Part shown: in pieces, positions 24,843-34,720 of the stretch
Layout: the number at the start of each line of letters is the position of its first letter
How positions within the stretch are numbered: the first letter of the stretch is position 1
Assembly (NCBI RefSeq): GCF_007827955.1
Contig: NZ_VITR01000011.1
Coordinates: 1 to 64,000 of the forward strand
Reading direction: 5' to 3'
Source: Nitrospirillum pindoramense
GTDB lineage: Bacteria > Pseudomonadota > Alphaproteobacteria > Azospirillales > Azospirillaceae
DNA: 64,000 nt
The notes under the pieces: generated by a model
The model's database searches: none
What the model was told of the DNA's origin: nothing
What the model saw: only the letters and a program-made list of their open reading frames with translations
Made by a program: the position numbers and the translations under genes

Positions 24843-26720
24843 ATGAAAGCGCTTCGCGCCACCACGTCGATGACTGCGGTCTTTTCAGTTCTGATGCTGG
24901 CGTGCATGGGGGTGGCCAAGGCCAACGACACGCTGGACAAGATGTCCAACGATGACTCCAACTGGGTGATGCCGGGCAAGGATTATCACTCGGACAATTA
25001 CAGCAAGCTCAACCAGATCAACGTCGATAACGTCAAGAATCTGAAGGCGGCCTGGACGTTTTCCACCGGTCTGCTGAACGGCCACGAGGGCGCCCCCTTG
25101 GTGGTCGATGGGGTGATGTACGTCCACACCTCCTTCCCCAACGTCACCTTCGCCCTGGGCCTGGACGATCCCGGCAAGATCCTGTGGCAGGACAAGCCGA
25201 AGCAGAACCCGGCGGCCCGCTCCGTCGCCTGCTGCGACATCGTCAACCGCGGCTTGGCCTACTGGCCGGGTGATGCCAAGACGCCGCCGCTGATCCTGAA
25301 GACCTTGCTGGACGGCCATATCGAGGCGCTGAACGCCAAGACGGGTGAACTGGTGTGGAAGATGGAGAATTCCGACATCAAGGTCGGTTCCACCCTGACC
25401 ATCGCGCCCTATGTCGTGAAGGATAAGGTAATCGTCGGGTCCTCCGGCGCTGAATTGGGCGTCCGCGGATATATCACCGCCTACGATGTTCATACGGGCG
25501 AGCAGGTTTGGCGGGCCTATGCCACCGGTCCAGACAAGGACCTGCTGCTGGCGTCCGATTTCAACATCAAGAATCCCCATTACGGCCAGAAGGGGCTGGG
25601 CCAATCCACTTGGGAGGGTGAGGCCTGGAAGATCGGTGGCGGCACCAACTGGGGCTGGTATGCCTTCGACCCTAAGACCAACCTGATATATTTCGGTACC
25701 GGCAACCCGGCCCCGTGGAATGAGACCATGCGCCCGGGTGACAACAAATGGACGATGACCATCTTCGCCCGCGATGTGGATACCGGCCAGGCCAAGTTTG
25801 GCTATCAGAAAACGCCCCATGACGAATGGGACTATGCCGGCGTCAATGTGATGATGCTGTCCGAGCAGAAGGACAAGGACGGCAAGATGCGCAGCTTGCT
25901 GACGCATCCGGATCGCAACGGCATCGTCTACACCCTGGACCGTACCACCGGCGACCTGGTTTCCGCCAACAAGATCGATGACACCGTCAATGTCTTCAAG
26001 ACGGTGGACCTCAAGTCCGGTGTCCCGGTGCGTGATCCAGAGTACGGCACGCGCATGGACCATCTGGGCAAGGATATCTGCCCGTCCGCCATGGGCTATC
26101 ATAACCAGGGCCATGACAGCTACGATCCCAACAAACAGCTGTTCTTCATGGGCATCAACCACATCTGCATGGACTGGGAACCGTTCATGCTGCCCTATCG
26201 TGCCGGCCAGTTTTTCGTCGGCGCCACGCTGAACATGTATCCCGGCCCCAAGGGCGACCGGCAGAATTTCGAGGGGCTGGGCCAGATCAAGGCCTACAAC
26301 GCCATCACCGGCCAGTTCAAATGGGAGAAGATGGAACGGTTCGCCGTCTGGGGCGGCACCACCGCCACCGCCGGCAACCTTGTCTTCTACGGAACGCTGG
26401 ATGGCTTCATCAAGGCGCGGAACAGCGACACGGGCGAGTTGCTGTGGAAGTTCAAGCTGCCGTCCGGCGCTATCGGCTATCCCATCACCTACAGCCACAA
26501 CGGCACGCAGTACGTCGCCATCTATTATGGCGTGGGCGGCTGGCCGGGGGTGGGCCTGGTCTTCGACCTGCAGGACCCGACCGCCGGCCTGGGTGCCGTG
26601 GGCGCCTTCAAGAAGTTGGCCAACTACACCCAGATGGGCGGCGGCGTCATGGTCTTCTCGCTGAACGGCAAGGGCCCTTATGACGACGTGAACGTGGGCG
26701 AGTACCAGGGCGGCAAGTGA
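24843..26720 (+). CDS. mxaF: Methanol dehydrogenase large subunit MxaF (PQQ, calcium type)
   Basis: 625 residues. Periplasmic quinoprotein oxidising methanol to formaldehyde. The 27-residue signal peptide ends VAKA^NDTLDKMS. In mature numbering the vicinal disulfide is Cys103-Cys104 ([10 protein letters not shown]) and the catalytic Asp is 303 in DEWDYAGVN, exactly as in Methylobacterium extorquens MxaF. Position 305 is Ala; lanthanide XoxF enzymes have Asp there, so this is the Ca form. Eight beta-propeller W motifs and the C-terminal [15 protein letters not shown] are intact. From memory the whole protein is strikingly close to Methylobacterium MxaF. SD GGGAGGT supports the start. First gene of the mxa operon. 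Confidence 0.97.
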   Translation: MKALRATTSMTAVFSVLMLACMGVAKANDTLDKMSNDDSNWVMPGKDYHSDNYSKLNQINVDNVKNLKAAWTFSTGLLNGHEGAPLVVDGVMYVHTSFPNVTFALGLDDPGKILWQDKPKQNPAARSVACCDIVNRGLAYWPGDAKTPPLILKTLLDGHIEALNAKTGELVWKMENSDIKVGSTLTIAPYVVKDKVIVGSSGAELGVRGYITAYDVHTGEQVWRAYATGPDKDLLLASDFNIKNPHYGQKGLGQSTWEGEAWKIGGGTNWGWYAFDPKTNLIYFGTGNPAPWNETMRPGDNKWTMTIFARDVDTGQAKFGYQKTPHDEWDYAGVNVMMLSEQKDKDGKMRSLLTHPDRNGIVYTLDRTTGDLVSANKIDDTVNVFKTVDLKSGVPVRDPEYGTRMDHLGKDICPSAMGYHNQGHDSYDPNKQLFFMGINHICMDWEPFMLPYRAGQFFVGATLNMYPGPKGDRQNFEGLGQIKAYNAITGQFKWEKMERFAVWGGTTATAGNLVFYGTLDGFIKARNSDTGELLWKFKLPSGAIGYPITYSHNGTQYVAIYYGVGGWPGVGLVFDLQDPTAGLGAVGAFKKLANYTQMGGGVMVFSLNGKGPYDDVNVGEYQGGK

Positions 26721-26824
26721 GCGCTTCCTCCGCCTTCTCCCCGGTCTGCGGCTGCCCTGTCCCATGGGCGAGAGCGGATCGGGGGGAACCGTCGCAGACC
26801 CCGACATTGCTGTTGGTGAGCCCC

Positions 26825-27700
26825 ATGTCCAAATCCGTGACAGTCCGTTCCCTCACCGCGCGCGCCTTGCTGGCCGCCGGTGTCCTGTTGGCGCCCGTCG
26901 TCGCGGAGGCCGGTGCCGGTCCCGCGGTCGCGCCGGAAGCCCCTCAGCCCGCCCTGCGCATCTGTGTCAGCGCCGAGGAACCGCCGTACTCCGCCTCTGA
27001 CGGCTCCGGCTTCGAGAACAAGATCGCCGCCGCCGTTGCCCAGGCCATGGGTCGTCAGCCGGTATTCGTCTATGCCGATAAGCCGGCGATCTATCTGGTG
27101 CGTGACTGGCTGGACAAAAAGAAATGCGATGTCGTCGTCGGCCTGGATGCCAGCGACCCGCGCGTCCTGACCACGACCCCCTATTATCGCACCGGCTACG
27201 TCTTCGTTACCCGCCAGGACAAGCACCTGGACATCCAGTCCTGGAACGATCCGGCCATCCGCAAGGTCGGCCATATCGTGGTGGAGTTCGGTTCACCCAG
27301 CGAGGCGATGCTGAAGCAGGTGGACCGCTATAACGACAACATGTCCTACCTCTATTCCCTGGTGGGCTTCCGCTCTCCCCGGAACGAATACGTCCAGATC
27401 GCACCGGAGCGCATGGCGGGCGAGGTGCGCAACGGCGGCGCCGATCTGGCCGTGGCCTTCGCGCCCTCCATCGCCCGTTATGTCAAGGCCGACCCGGCCC
27501 TGCGGATGACGCCGGTGAAGGACGACGCCAGCCGGAGCGATGGACAGAAACTGCCCCAGACCTATGACCAGTCGATGGGTGTCCGCCAAGGCGATACCGA
27601 ATTGCTGGCCGCCCTGAACGCCGCACTGGTCAAGGCCCGCCCCCAGATCGCGGCCGTCCTGGCGGAGGAGGGGATACCTCTGGTCGAAGTCGCCAACTGA
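26825..27700 (+). CDS. mxaJ: Periplasmic methanol oxidation protein MxaJ
   Basis: 291 residues from ATG 26825; an upstream in-frame start at 26717 would precede the signal peptide. Signal peptide ARALLAAGVLLAPVVAEA, then a two-lobed solute-binding-like fold (LRICVSAEEPPYSASDGSGF, CDVVVGLDASDPRVLTTTPYY, RTGYVFVTR). MxaJ is required for assembly or stability of methanol dehydrogenase in the periplasm. It is the second gene of the operon, as in other methylotrophs. Confidence 0.93.
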   Translation: MSKSVTVRSLTARALLAAGVLLAPVVAEAGAGPAVAPEAPQPALRICVSAEEPPYSASDGSGFENKIAAAVAQAMGRQPVFVYADKPAIYLVRDWLDKKKCDVVVGLDASDPRVLTTTPYYRTGYVFVTRQDKHLDIQSWNDPAIRKVGHIVVEFGSPSEAMLKQVDRYNDNMSYLYSLVGFRSPRNEYVQIAPERMAGEVRNGGADLAVAFAPSIARYVKADPALRMTPVKDDASRSDGQKLPQTYDQSMGVRQGDTELLAALNAALVKARPQIAAVLAEEGIPLVEVAN

Positions 27701-27740
27701 GCACCGACTTGATTGGGGTTCACGGAAATCGGGATGAGTC

Positions 27741-28346
27741 ATGAAGAAGTTGTTCGTCAGCCTGACTTTGCTCACCTGCACCGGCGTGGCGGCCGGTGGC
27801 GCCTGGTGGACCAGCGCGCGCGCCGCCGCAGGCCTTCCACCCACCAGCCTGGACCTGCGCAACACCGACACGGGCGAACCCTTGGATTTGTCGATGGCGC
27901 AGGAGGAAGGGCGCGACACGCCGGGTGTGAGGAAATTCCTTCAAACCGGCGTCGACCCCTACCTTGAGGACAAGAGCTGCCTGAAGAAGGGCGAGGTCAT
28001 CTATCTTGAGGCTTGTTCCGGCTGCCATGGCCATGTGGGCGAGGGCAAAATCGGCCCGGGTCTCAACGACGATTACTGGACCTATCCAAAGAATGAGACG
28101 GACCAGGGGCTGTTTGAGACCATTTTTGGCGGCGCGCGCGCCCAGATGGGCCCCCATTACGATCTGACCTTGGATGAGATCCTGAAGGTCATGGCCTGGG
28201 TGCGGCACCTCTACAAGGACGACGTCAAGCACGCCCCTTGGCTGACCGACGCCCAGAAGAAGAATTACCGGCCTTTCAAGGTCGGGGAGAAATTCCCGGA
28301 AGACGCGCCGGGAATGTGTGCAGCGGACAAGACGCACGTCCGCTGA
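27741..28346 (+). CDS. mxaG: Cytochrome cL (MxaG), electron acceptor of methanol dehydrogenase
   Basis: 201 residues. Signal peptide with cleavage near SARA, then a mono-heme cytochrome with CSGCH at 92-96 inside [20 protein letters not shown], and the cytochrome cL-specific sequences [17 protein letters not shown] and [19 protein letters not shown]. It takes electrons from the PQQ of MxaFI and passes them on to a class I cytochrome c and the oxidase. Confidence 0.95.
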   Translation: MKKLFVSLTLLTCTGVAAGGAWWTSARAAAGLPPTSLDLRNTDTGEPLDLSMAQEEGRDTPGVRKFLQTGVDPYLEDKSCLKKGEVIYLEACSGCHGHVGEGKIGPGLNDDYWTYPKNETDQGLFETIFGGARAQMGPHYDLTLDEILKVMAWVRHLYKDDVKHAPWLTDAQKKNYRPFKVGEKFPEDAPGMCAADKTHVR

Positions 28347-28374
28347 CGTGTTGCCCACAGCAACGGAGGAAACC

Positions 28375-28665
28375 ATGAAAAATACTGTCGCGGTGCTGGC
28401 CATGGCTGCGGGTCTGGGCCTCGCCGCCCCGGCCCTCGCCTACGACGGCACCCATTGCAAGGAGCCTGGTAACTGCTGGGAGCCGAAGCCCGGCTTCCCC
28501 GCGGTGATCGCGGGGTCCAAGTATGACCCCAAGCATGACCCCAAGGAACTGGCCAAGCAGGACCAGTCCGAGCGGGAGATGGAGGCGCGAAACGCCAAGC
28601 GTGTCGCGTACTTCAAGAAGACCGGCAAGTTCATTTACGACGTGGACAAGATCCCGAACGATTGA
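28375..28665 (+). CDS. mxaI: Methanol dehydrogenase small subunit MxaI
   Basis: 96 residues from ATG 28375, with GGAGGA upstream. Signal peptide ends PALA^YDG. The 74-residue mature peptide is typical: YDGTHCKEPGNCWEPKPGFP with a disulfide pair, PKHDPKELAKQDQSE and a Lys-rich C-terminal helix ending KFIYDVDKIPND. It wraps around MxaF in the alpha2beta2 enzyme. XoxF systems lack this subunit, confirming the Mxa type. Confidence 0.97.
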   Translation: MKNTVAVLAMAAGLGLAAPALAYDGTHCKEPGNCWEPKPGFPAVIAGSKYDPKHDPKELAKQDQSEREMEARNAKRVAYFKKTGKFIYDVDKIPND

Positions 28666-28817
28666 ACGTGCCGCTGTTTCGTCTGAGTACCGATTTTTTA
28701 CCCTGGGACTTCCGCATTTCGTCGCGGCGGCCCGGGTGGCGATCTTCCACCTGGGCCGACCTTTCCGCAATGTTGGCGAAGCGATCGGCTTGACGGCCTT
28801 CACTGAACACGGCGCTC

Positions 28818-29849
28818 ATGAAAGACATGGCATCCAACGGTGCGACGTTGAACGATCTGCGGGGGACGGCGAATGCCCTGGAGGCTGCCGTGGGTCGGGT
28901 GGTGGTGGGCCAGGCGCGCGCCATCCGGTTGGTGACGATCTCCATCTTCGCGCGGGGGCACGTCCTGCTGGTGGGCGATGTCGGCGTGGGCAAGACCACC
29001 TTGCTGCGGGCCTTCGGCCGTGCGCTGGGCGGTGCCTATGAACGGATGGAGGGCACCGTGGACATGATGCCCGCCGACTTGCTCTACCATACCTTCATTG
29101 CTGAGGACGGGCGCCCCCGGGTGCAGCCGTCGGCCGTGCTGGCCAAGGCCGACAGCCTGTCCATCTTCTTCTTCAACGAGATCAATCGCGCCCGGCCGCA
29201 GGTCCACGCCCTGCTGCTGCGCCTGATGGCGGAACGCTCGGTCACGGCCTTCAACCGCACGTACCAGTTTCCCTTCCTTCAGGTCTATGCCGACCGGAAC
29301 CGGGTGGAGAAGGAGGAAACCTTTGAACTGCCGGCGGCGGCGCGCGACCGCTTCTTCATGGAAATCCCGGTGGAGGCGCCCACGGATTTCGAGGCGCGGC
29401 GGCAGCTGATCTTCGATCCCCGCTTCCACGACGTGGACCGGCTATTGGATGGCATCGCCGGCCCCGTCCTGGACCATCGCGGACTGGAGGACGCCGCCGC
29501 CCAGGTGCAGCAGTCCGTCCACACCAGCACGGCCGTTCAGGATTACGTCACCCGCCTCTGGGAGGCCATCGTCCACCCCGCCGCCGCTGGCGTCGCGCTT
29601 CCGGGCGTCGATATGGACCGCTTGGTCCTGGGTGGGGCCAGCCCGCGCGGTCTGGCTTTCCTGGTGCGTGCCGGCCGGGTGCGCGCTTGGCTGGAGGGGC
29701 GCGACATGCTGGTGCCGGAGGACGTGCGCGACGTCTTCGTGGAAACCATGGCCCACCGTGTCTTTCTGGACCCGGTCTATGAACTGCGGCGGGAAAGCAT
29801 CGTCCGCGATCTATGCGCCGCCGTGCTGGCCACGGTGCCGGTGCCATGA
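28818..29849 (+). CDS. mxaR: MoxR-family ATPase MxaR
   Basis: 343 residues. AAA+ ATPase with Walker A GDVGVGKTT at 53-61 and a Walker B region SIFFFNEINRARPQ. It carries the MoxR helix-2 insertion and a C-terminal lid (LVLGGASPRGLAFLVRAGRV). MoxR ATPases work with VWA-domain partners as chaperones; here it matures the dehydrogenase (calcium insertion) with MxaS, A, C, K and L. Its stop overlaps mxaS by ATGA. A 152-bp gap without a gene separates it from mxaI. Confidence 0.93.
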   Translation: MKDMASNGATLNDLRGTANALEAAVGRVVVGQARAIRLVTISIFARGHVLLVGDVGVGKTTLLRAFGRALGGAYERMEGTVDMMPADLLYHTFIAEDGRPRVQPSAVLAKADSLSIFFFNEINRARPQVHALLLRLMAERSVTAFNRTYQFPFLQVYADRNRVEKEETFELPAAARDRFFMEIPVEAPTDFEARRQLIFDPRFHDVDRLLDGIAGPVLDHRGLEDAAAQVQQSVHTSTAVQDYVTRLWEAIVHPAAAGVALPGVDMDRLVLGGASPRGLAFLVRAGRVRAWLEGRDMLVPEDVRDVFVETMAHRVFLDPVYELRRESIVRDLCAAVLATVPVP

Positions 29850-30688
29850 CGGCGGATATCCATTACCGCCCCCGGGGGGCCGTCACCGGCCTGCGCGTCG
29901 GCGCCCACCCCAGCCGGCAGGTGGGGGGGATGGGCACCTTCCGCGACCTGGTGCCTTTCGCGGCGCATCCCGATGCCCGGCGCATCGACGTGCGCGCCAC
30001 CGCCCTGGATCCCTTCGACACCACCATGGTCCGCCGCCTTCGCCAGCGGGCGTCCATCGATGTCTATGCCCTGGTCGATCTGTCCGCCTCCCTGCGCTAC
30101 CAGGGGAATGCCGCCAAGGCGGCACTGGTGGGGGAACTGTGCGCGGCGCTGGCTCGGTCGGCGACCCGCATCGGCGACCGCTTCGGCCTGATCGGCTGTG
30201 ACGCCATCCTGCGGCTGGACTGCTTTCTGCCCGCCACCGCCCGCCGTGGCGTGGCCGCCGATGTGGAAATGCTGCTGGAGCCGTCGCGGTGGGTGGGGGC
30301 TGGGGCGGAGGGGCTGCTTGAGGCCGCGCCCTACCTGGCCGGTGCGCGCAAGATGGTCTTCCTCGTTTCCGACTTCCTGCTGCCCCTGGACCTGCTGCGC
30401 CGGGTGTTCGAGAGCCTGGCCCTACATGACATCGTGCCGGTGATCATTCGCGATTCCACCGAAGGGGCCGACCTCCCCGAGTGGGGGCTTCTGGATCTTG
30501 CCGACCTGGAAAGCGGTGCCCGGCGGTTGGTGTTCATGCGTCCGGCACTGAAACGGCGATGGTTGGCGGAGGATGCCGCCCGTCAGACGGCGCTGCGCCA
30601 ATTGGCGGGACAATATGGCCGCACCCCGGTGGTGGTGACCGACCGGCTGGACCTGGACGATTTCTCCCGCGGCTTGCTGGAGGCTTGA
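29846..30688 (+). CDS. mxaS: DUF58 protein MxaS
   Basis: 280 residues, start ATG 29846 in the mxaR stop. The DUF58-type region (DPFDTTMVRRLRQRASIDVY, then ALVDLSASLRYQG as a degenerate metal-site motif DLSAS) is the usual partner encoded after a MoxR ATPase. It is soluble, with no signal peptide. Needed for active methanol dehydrogenase in methylotrophs; its exact role is unsettled. Confidence 0.9.
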   Translation: MTADIHYRPRGAVTGLRVGAHPSRQVGGMGTFRDLVPFAAHPDARRIDVRATALDPFDTTMVRRLRQRASIDVYALVDLSASLRYQGNAAKAALVGELCAALARSATRIGDRFGLIGCDAILRLDCFLPATARRGVAADVEMLLEPSRWVGAGAEGLLEAAPYLAGARKMVFLVSDFLLPLDLLRRVFESLALHDIVPVIIRDSTEGADLPEWGLLDLADLESGARRLVFMRPALKRRWLAEDAARQTALRQLAGQYGRTPVVVTDRLDLDDFSRGLLEA

Positions 30689-30691
30689 AAG

Positions 30692-31615
30692 ATGGCGGCC
30701 CGCATCCTTCCCATCGCGGCGACGCTGACCGTCCTGCTGTTGGGGGCCGCCCAGGCTCAGCCGGCCGGGGATGCCTCCCCAGACGTGGTGGTGCGGGCGG
30801 AGCGGGACATTGGTTTCTTCACGGGCGATCTTATCCGGGCGGATGTCATCCTCACTGTGCCCGCCGGTGCCACCCTGGATCGCGCCAGCTTGCCGGTGCC
30901 GGGGCCTGTCGCCTATTGGCTGGACCTGCGGGACATCACGGTGGTGCGGCATGGTCGGACCATAACCCTGCACCTGATCTATCAGAATTTCTATGTGGCG
31001 CTGGATGCGCGGCGCATGCAGATGCCGGGTTTTCCCGTGGGGCTCTTGATCGGCGGGACAGCGCAGGCTGTGGACGTGCCGCCCTGGACCATCGGCGTCT
31101 CCCCGCTCCGTGAGGTGGCGCCGCCGGTTCAGGAGGACCCCAAGGCTTATCTGCAACCCGACCGGCCGGCAGGGTACCTGGATACCGGACGTTGGTGGAC
31201 GGTTACCGGCGGGTTGGCCGTGGCGGCCCTCCTGGCGCTGTTGCCCCTGGCCTATCATCGCGCCTGGGGGCCCTTCCGCCGCCGGCCCGCCCGCGACTTC
31301 GCCGCCGCCGTACGTCATCTGCGCCGTCTGGGCGCGCGGGGGGAGACGGAGACGGGCTATCTCGAGGCGCTGCTGATCCTCCATCGCGCGCTGGACGGCG
31401 CCGCCGGCCGCCGTGTCCTGGCCGACGATATGCCCGCCTTCCTCAACCGCCGCCCCGTCTTCACCCCCGCACGCGCCGGCCTGGAGGCCTTCTTCCAGGC
31501 CTCGCGTCAGGCCTTCTTCGGCAGCGCGCCGGCCAAGGCGCGGCAGGTGCTGCCCTTCAAGGACCTGCAGGTCCTGGGCCGATCCCTGGCCGCTGCCGAG
31601 CGGGGACGGCCATGA
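30692..31615 (+). CDS. mxaA: Methanol dehydrogenase maturation protein MxaA
   Basis: 307 residues. A signal peptide (LPIAATLTVLLLGAAQAQ), a periplasmic beta domain (IGFFTGDLIRADVILTVPAG, VAYWLDLRDITVVRHG), one membrane helix (VTGGLAVAALLALLPLAY) and a cytoplasmic helical tail. In Methylobacterium, MxaA, K and L are linked to calcium insertion into MxaF. It overlaps mxaC by 4 bp. Confidence 0.9.
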   Translation: MAARILPIAATLTVLLLGAAQAQPAGDASPDVVVRAERDIGFFTGDLIRADVILTVPAGATLDRASLPVPGPVAYWLDLRDITVVRHGRTITLHLIYQNFYVALDARRMQMPGFPVGLLIGGTAQAVDVPPWTIGVSPLREVAPPVQEDPKAYLQPDRPAGYLDTGRWWTVTGGLAVAALLALLPLAYHRAWGPFRRRPARDFAAAVRHLRRLGARGETETGYLEALLILHRALDGAAGRRVLADDMPAFLNRRPVFTPARAGLEAFFQASRQAFFGSAPAKARQVLPFKDLQVLGRSLAAAERGRP

Positions 31616-32634
31616 TCCTGAATGCCGACCATCCCTGGGTACTGGTCCTGCTGCCGCTGGCCGTTCTGCCTTGGCTGCGATCCCCCCACCGCCGTACCGC
31701 CATCGGATCCATCGCCGTGGTCCCCGCCGACCGGCTGTCCGCTTGGGTGCGCTTGGGGCTGCGGATCGCCGGCATGCTGGCGATCGCCCTCATCATCCTG
31801 GCGCTGTCCGGCCCCTATCATGGCGGCCGGCTGGTCAGCCGCATCGGCACGGGCGCCCAACTGGTTTTGCTGTTGGACCGCAGCGGCAGCATGAGCGACA
31901 CCTTCGCCGGCCGCACGCCGGAGGGGGCGGAGGAGTCCAAGGCGTCCGCCACCAAACGCCTGCTGCGTGACTTCATCGGCCGGCGGCCACATGACTTGTT
32001 CGGCGTGGCCGCCTTTTCCACGGCGCCCATGTTGGTGCTGCCCCTGACGGACCACCAGGACGCCGTGCTGGCGGCGGTGAACGCCAGCGATCGGCGCGGT
32101 CTGAACTTCACCAATATCGCGCGCGGCCTGGGGATGGCTTTGTCCATGTTCGCCGCCGACCGGCCCGATGAGCATCATGTCATCCTGCTGGTCTCCGACG
32201 GTGGGGCGGTCATCGACCCGCATGTCCAGGATCAACTGCGCGCCCTGTTCGCCCGCTATCGCGCCGACCTCTATTTCCTGTTCCTGCGCACCGCCGGGAG
32301 CAAGGGGCTGTTCGATGAGCCTGGGCCCGACGAGAACACGCCCCAGGCCATGCCGGAGCACTTCCTGCACCGCTATTTCCAAACCCTGGGCGTCCCGTAC
32401 CACGCCTTCCAGGCGGAAAGCCCTGGGCAGGTGGAAGAGGCCATCCGCCAGATCGACGCCCTGGAACGCTATCCCATTACCTATACGGAACATCTGCCCC
32501 GCCGCGACCTGACGGGTTGGGCCTACGCGCTGGCCTGCCCGCCCCTCTTGCTGCTTCTGGCTGCCAAGCTGATGGAGGCCCGCGTCAGGGTGCGACCCGC
32601 TGCCACGCGACCGGATCGGAGGGTGGCGGCATGA
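31612..32634 (+). CDS. mxaC: VWA-domain membrane protein MxaC
   Basis: 340 residues from ATG 31612. Two N-terminal membrane segments (WVLVLLPLAVLPWL; LGLRIAGMLAIALIILALSG), then a von Willebrand A domain with the metal-ion site DRSGS at 89-93, and a C-terminal membrane helix (ALACPPLLLLLAAKLM). It has the BatA/BatB-like architecture that pairs with MoxR ATPases, and overlaps mxaK by 4 bp. Confidence 0.92.
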   Translation: MILNADHPWVLVLLPLAVLPWLRSPHRRTAIGSIAVVPADRLSAWVRLGLRIAGMLAIALIILALSGPYHGGRLVSRIGTGAQLVLLLDRSGSMSDTFAGRTPEGAEESKASATKRLLRDFIGRRPHDLFGVAAFSTAPMLVLPLTDHQDAVLAAVNASDRRGLNFTNIARGLGMALSMFAADRPDEHHVILLVSDGGAVIDPHVQDQLRALFARYRADLYFLFLRTAGSKGLFDEPGPDENTPQAMPEHFLHRYFQTLGVPYHAFQAESPGQVEEAIRQIDALERYPITYTEHLPRRDLTGWAYALACPPLLLLLAAKLMEARVRVRPAATRPDRRVAA

Positions 32635-33185
32635 GGCGGGCACCCACCATCCTCTTCACCGGCTTGCCCGTTCTGTTGGTGCTGGCGGTGTTGGCCACCG
32701 CGGTCTGGGCGCGGCATCTGGCGGCGGATAACCGAGCCATCACAGGGCTGAAGGCCAACCGCGATCTGGCCGTGGCGCCCGGCGCGGCGCCGGCCGTGGT
32801 GCTGGCGCGGGTGGAGTTCCTGATCCGGCAGGATCGCCTGACGGAGGCCCAGCCGCTGGTGGAGGCGCTGGACGGGCGCGCGGACCCGCGCATCCGCACC
32901 GATGCCCATTACAACCTGGCCAACGCCTGGCTGCGCCGGGGCTTGGACCTCATCACCGAGGGGAAGATCGACGCAGCCGGCCCCTTCGTCGTGCTGGCGC
33001 GCCAGGAATACCGCCGCGCCTTGACCCTGGCGCCGGACGATTGGGATGCCAAGTTCAACCTGGATGTGGCGTCCCGCCTGATCCGTGACTTTCCCGCCTT
33101 CGAGCGCACGGTGGGCGACACCGGCCAGGTGGATCGCAAGCGCCTATGGACGGACATTCCCGGCACGCCGCGAGGTGGGCCATGA
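32631..33185 (+). CDS. mxaK: Methanol oxidation protein MxaK
   Basis: 184 residues from ATG 32631. An N-terminal membrane anchor (LFTGLPVLLVLAVLATAVWA) and a TPR-like helical domain (DAHYNLANAWLRRGLDLITE, LARQEYRRALTLAPDDWDAKFNL). MxaK is part of the calcium-insertion group in Methylobacterium. Overlaps on both sides indicate tight coupling with mxaC and mxaL. Confidence 0.9.
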   Translation: MRRAPTILFTGLPVLLVLAVLATAVWARHLAADNRAITGLKANRDLAVAPGAAPAVVLARVEFLIRQDRLTEAQPLVEALDGRADPRIRTDAHYNLANAWLRRGLDLITEGKIDAAGPFVVLARQEYRRALTLAPDDWDAKFNLDVASRLIRDFPAFERTVGDTGQVDRKRLWTDIPGTPRGGP

Positions 33186-34195
33186 GGGTGCCCATCGCCG
33201 CCATGATCCGCCAAAACGCCCGGGACCCCCGAGTGCTGGCCCTGGCCACCGCCATCGTCCTGGCGGTCGCCGCCGTGGCGCTACCCCGCCTGCCCATTAC
33301 CCGCGACGGGGTACGGGTGCTGGTGGTGGTTGACATCACCGGCAGCATGAACACCCGTGATTACAGCCGGGGCGGTGCCCCGGTCAGCCGCCTTGTCGTC
33401 GCCAAGGAGGCGCTGCGCGACCTGCTGGGCCGTTTGCCGTGTCCCAGTCGCGTGGGCCTGGCCCTGTTCAGCGAGCGCGTGCCTTTCCTGCTGTTCGAGC
33501 CGGTGGATGTTTGCCGCGACTATGGCGCCGTGGCCGGTGCGGTGGACTCCGTCGATTGGCGTGAGGGATGGGAGGGGGACAGCCATATCGCCGAGGGCCT
33601 TTACGGCGCCATCGCCATGGCTCAAGGCCTGGACAGCGACCTGATGTTCATCACCGATGGGCAGGAGACGCCGCCCTTGCCCCTGTCCGGCGGACCGGTC
33701 TTCGACGGGAAGCCAGGCGCGGTACGGGGTGTGGTCGTCGGTGCCGGCGGTTACGGCCTGGCGCCTATCCCCAAGTTTGATGACCGGGGCAACGAAATCG
33801 GCTTCTGGGGCGTCAACGATGTGCAGCACGAGAACCATTTCGGCCCGCCGCCGCCTGACGCGGAAAGCCGCCCCGGGTACCAGGCCCGCAATGCCCCCTT
33901 CGGGTCGGGCATGCCCACGGGCACCGAGCATCTGTCCTCCGTCCGTGAGCCCTATCTGCGCGCCCTGGCGGGCGGTACGGGCCTGACCTACGCGCACCTG
34001 GAGGATGGTCGGCGCCTGACCCGTGCCCTGCTGGCCGCCGCCACACCGCGCCCCAGCGCGGGCCATGCCGACGTCCGCTGGGTACCGGGCGCCCTGGCCC
34101 TGGCGGCCCTGCTGGCGGCCTACGGTCTTTTCCCCACCGCGCGGTGGTGGGGTGCCGTTCCCCGTTTCGTCAACGCAGTTGGAAGGTGGTCATGA
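33182..34195 (+). CDS. mxaL: VWA-domain protein MxaL
   Basis: 337 residues from ATG 33182. A membrane helix (VLALATAIVLAVAAVALPRL), then a von Willebrand A domain with metal site DITGS at 51-55 and further VWA elements (LMFITDGQETPP), and a C-terminal membrane helix (GALALAALLAAYGLFPTA). It acts with MxaA, C and K in metal insertion and maturation. It overlaps mxaD by 4 bp. Confidence 0.92.
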   Translation: MRVPIAAMIRQNARDPRVLALATAIVLAVAAVALPRLPITRDGVRVLVVVDITGSMNTRDYSRGGAPVSRLVVAKEALRDLLGRLPCPSRVGLALFSERVPFLLFEPVDVCRDYGAVAGAVDSVDWREGWEGDSHIAEGLYGAIAMAQGLDSDLMFITDGQETPPLPLSGGPVFDGKPGAVRGVVVGAGGYGLAPIPKFDDRGNEIGFWGVNDVQHENHFGPPPPDAESRPGYQARNAPFGSGMPTGTEHLSSVREPYLRALAGGTGLTYAHLEDGRRLTRALLAAATPRPSAGHADVRWVPGALALAALLAAYGLFPTARWWGAVPRFVNAVGRWS

Positions 34196-34719
34196 AACGC
34201 GCGCTTCTACTCCCTCTGGCCTTGGCCGTCGGGGCCCTGATGGCGAGCCCCGCCGTCGCCCACGGCCCGACGCCGCAGAAGGTGGATGAGACGGTGGAGA
34301 TCAAGGCATCCCCGGCCGCCGTGTGGGCCGTGGCTGGCGACTTCGCCGGCATCGCCAAATGGGATGCGGAGGTCAAGGCCAGCGAGGGTACGAACAAGAA
34401 GCGGGTCATGACCCTGAAGAACGGCGAGAAGATCGAGGAGGAGGTCGATGAATATGATCCGGCCCGCATGACCTACACCTACCGCATGCTGGATCCGAAC
34501 CTGAAGGCGTTGCCGGCCAGTTCCTACTCCGCCACCTTGGTGGTGAGCCCGGGTGCGCAAGGGGGGGCCCAAGTGCAATGGTACGCCCGTGTCTATCGCG
34601 GAGACACCGGCAATGAACCGCCGGACGAGCTGAATGACGAGGCGGCGAAGGCGGCCCTGAGCCAGTTGTTCAAGGCGGGCTTGCAAGGCATCAAGGCCAA
34701 GGCGGAGGGGAAAGGCTGA
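34192..34719 (+). CDS. mxaD: Periplasmic SRPBCC-family protein MxaD
   Basis: 175 residues. Signal peptide ending SPAVA^HGP, then an SRPBCC/START-like helix-grip fold (VDETVEIKASPAAVWAVAGD, FAGIAKWDAEV, TLKNGEKIEEEVDEYDP). In Methylobacterium, MxaD enhances electron transfer between methanol dehydrogenase and cytochrome cL. It lies in the usual place after mxaL. Confidence 0.92.
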   Translation: MKRALLLPLALAVGALMASPAVAHGPTPQKVDETVEIKASPAAVWAVAGDFAGIAKWDAEVKASEGTNKKRVMTLKNGEKIEEEVDEYDPARMTYTYRMLDPNLKALPASSYSATLVVSPGAQGGAQVQWYARVYRGDTGNEPPDELNDEAAKAALSQLFKAGLQGIKAKAEGKG

Positions 34720-34720
34720 G

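Noticed and set aside
24843-26720. Lanthanide-type methanol dehydrogenase XoxF
   Set aside because: The position two after the catalytic Asp is Ala, not Asp, and a MxaI small-subunit gene is present, so the enzyme is the calcium MxaF type.
24885-26807. Long minus-strand open frame of 640 codons opposite mxaF
   Set aside because: A GC-bias shadow of mxaF: low-complexity composition, no family features and full overlap with a certain gene.
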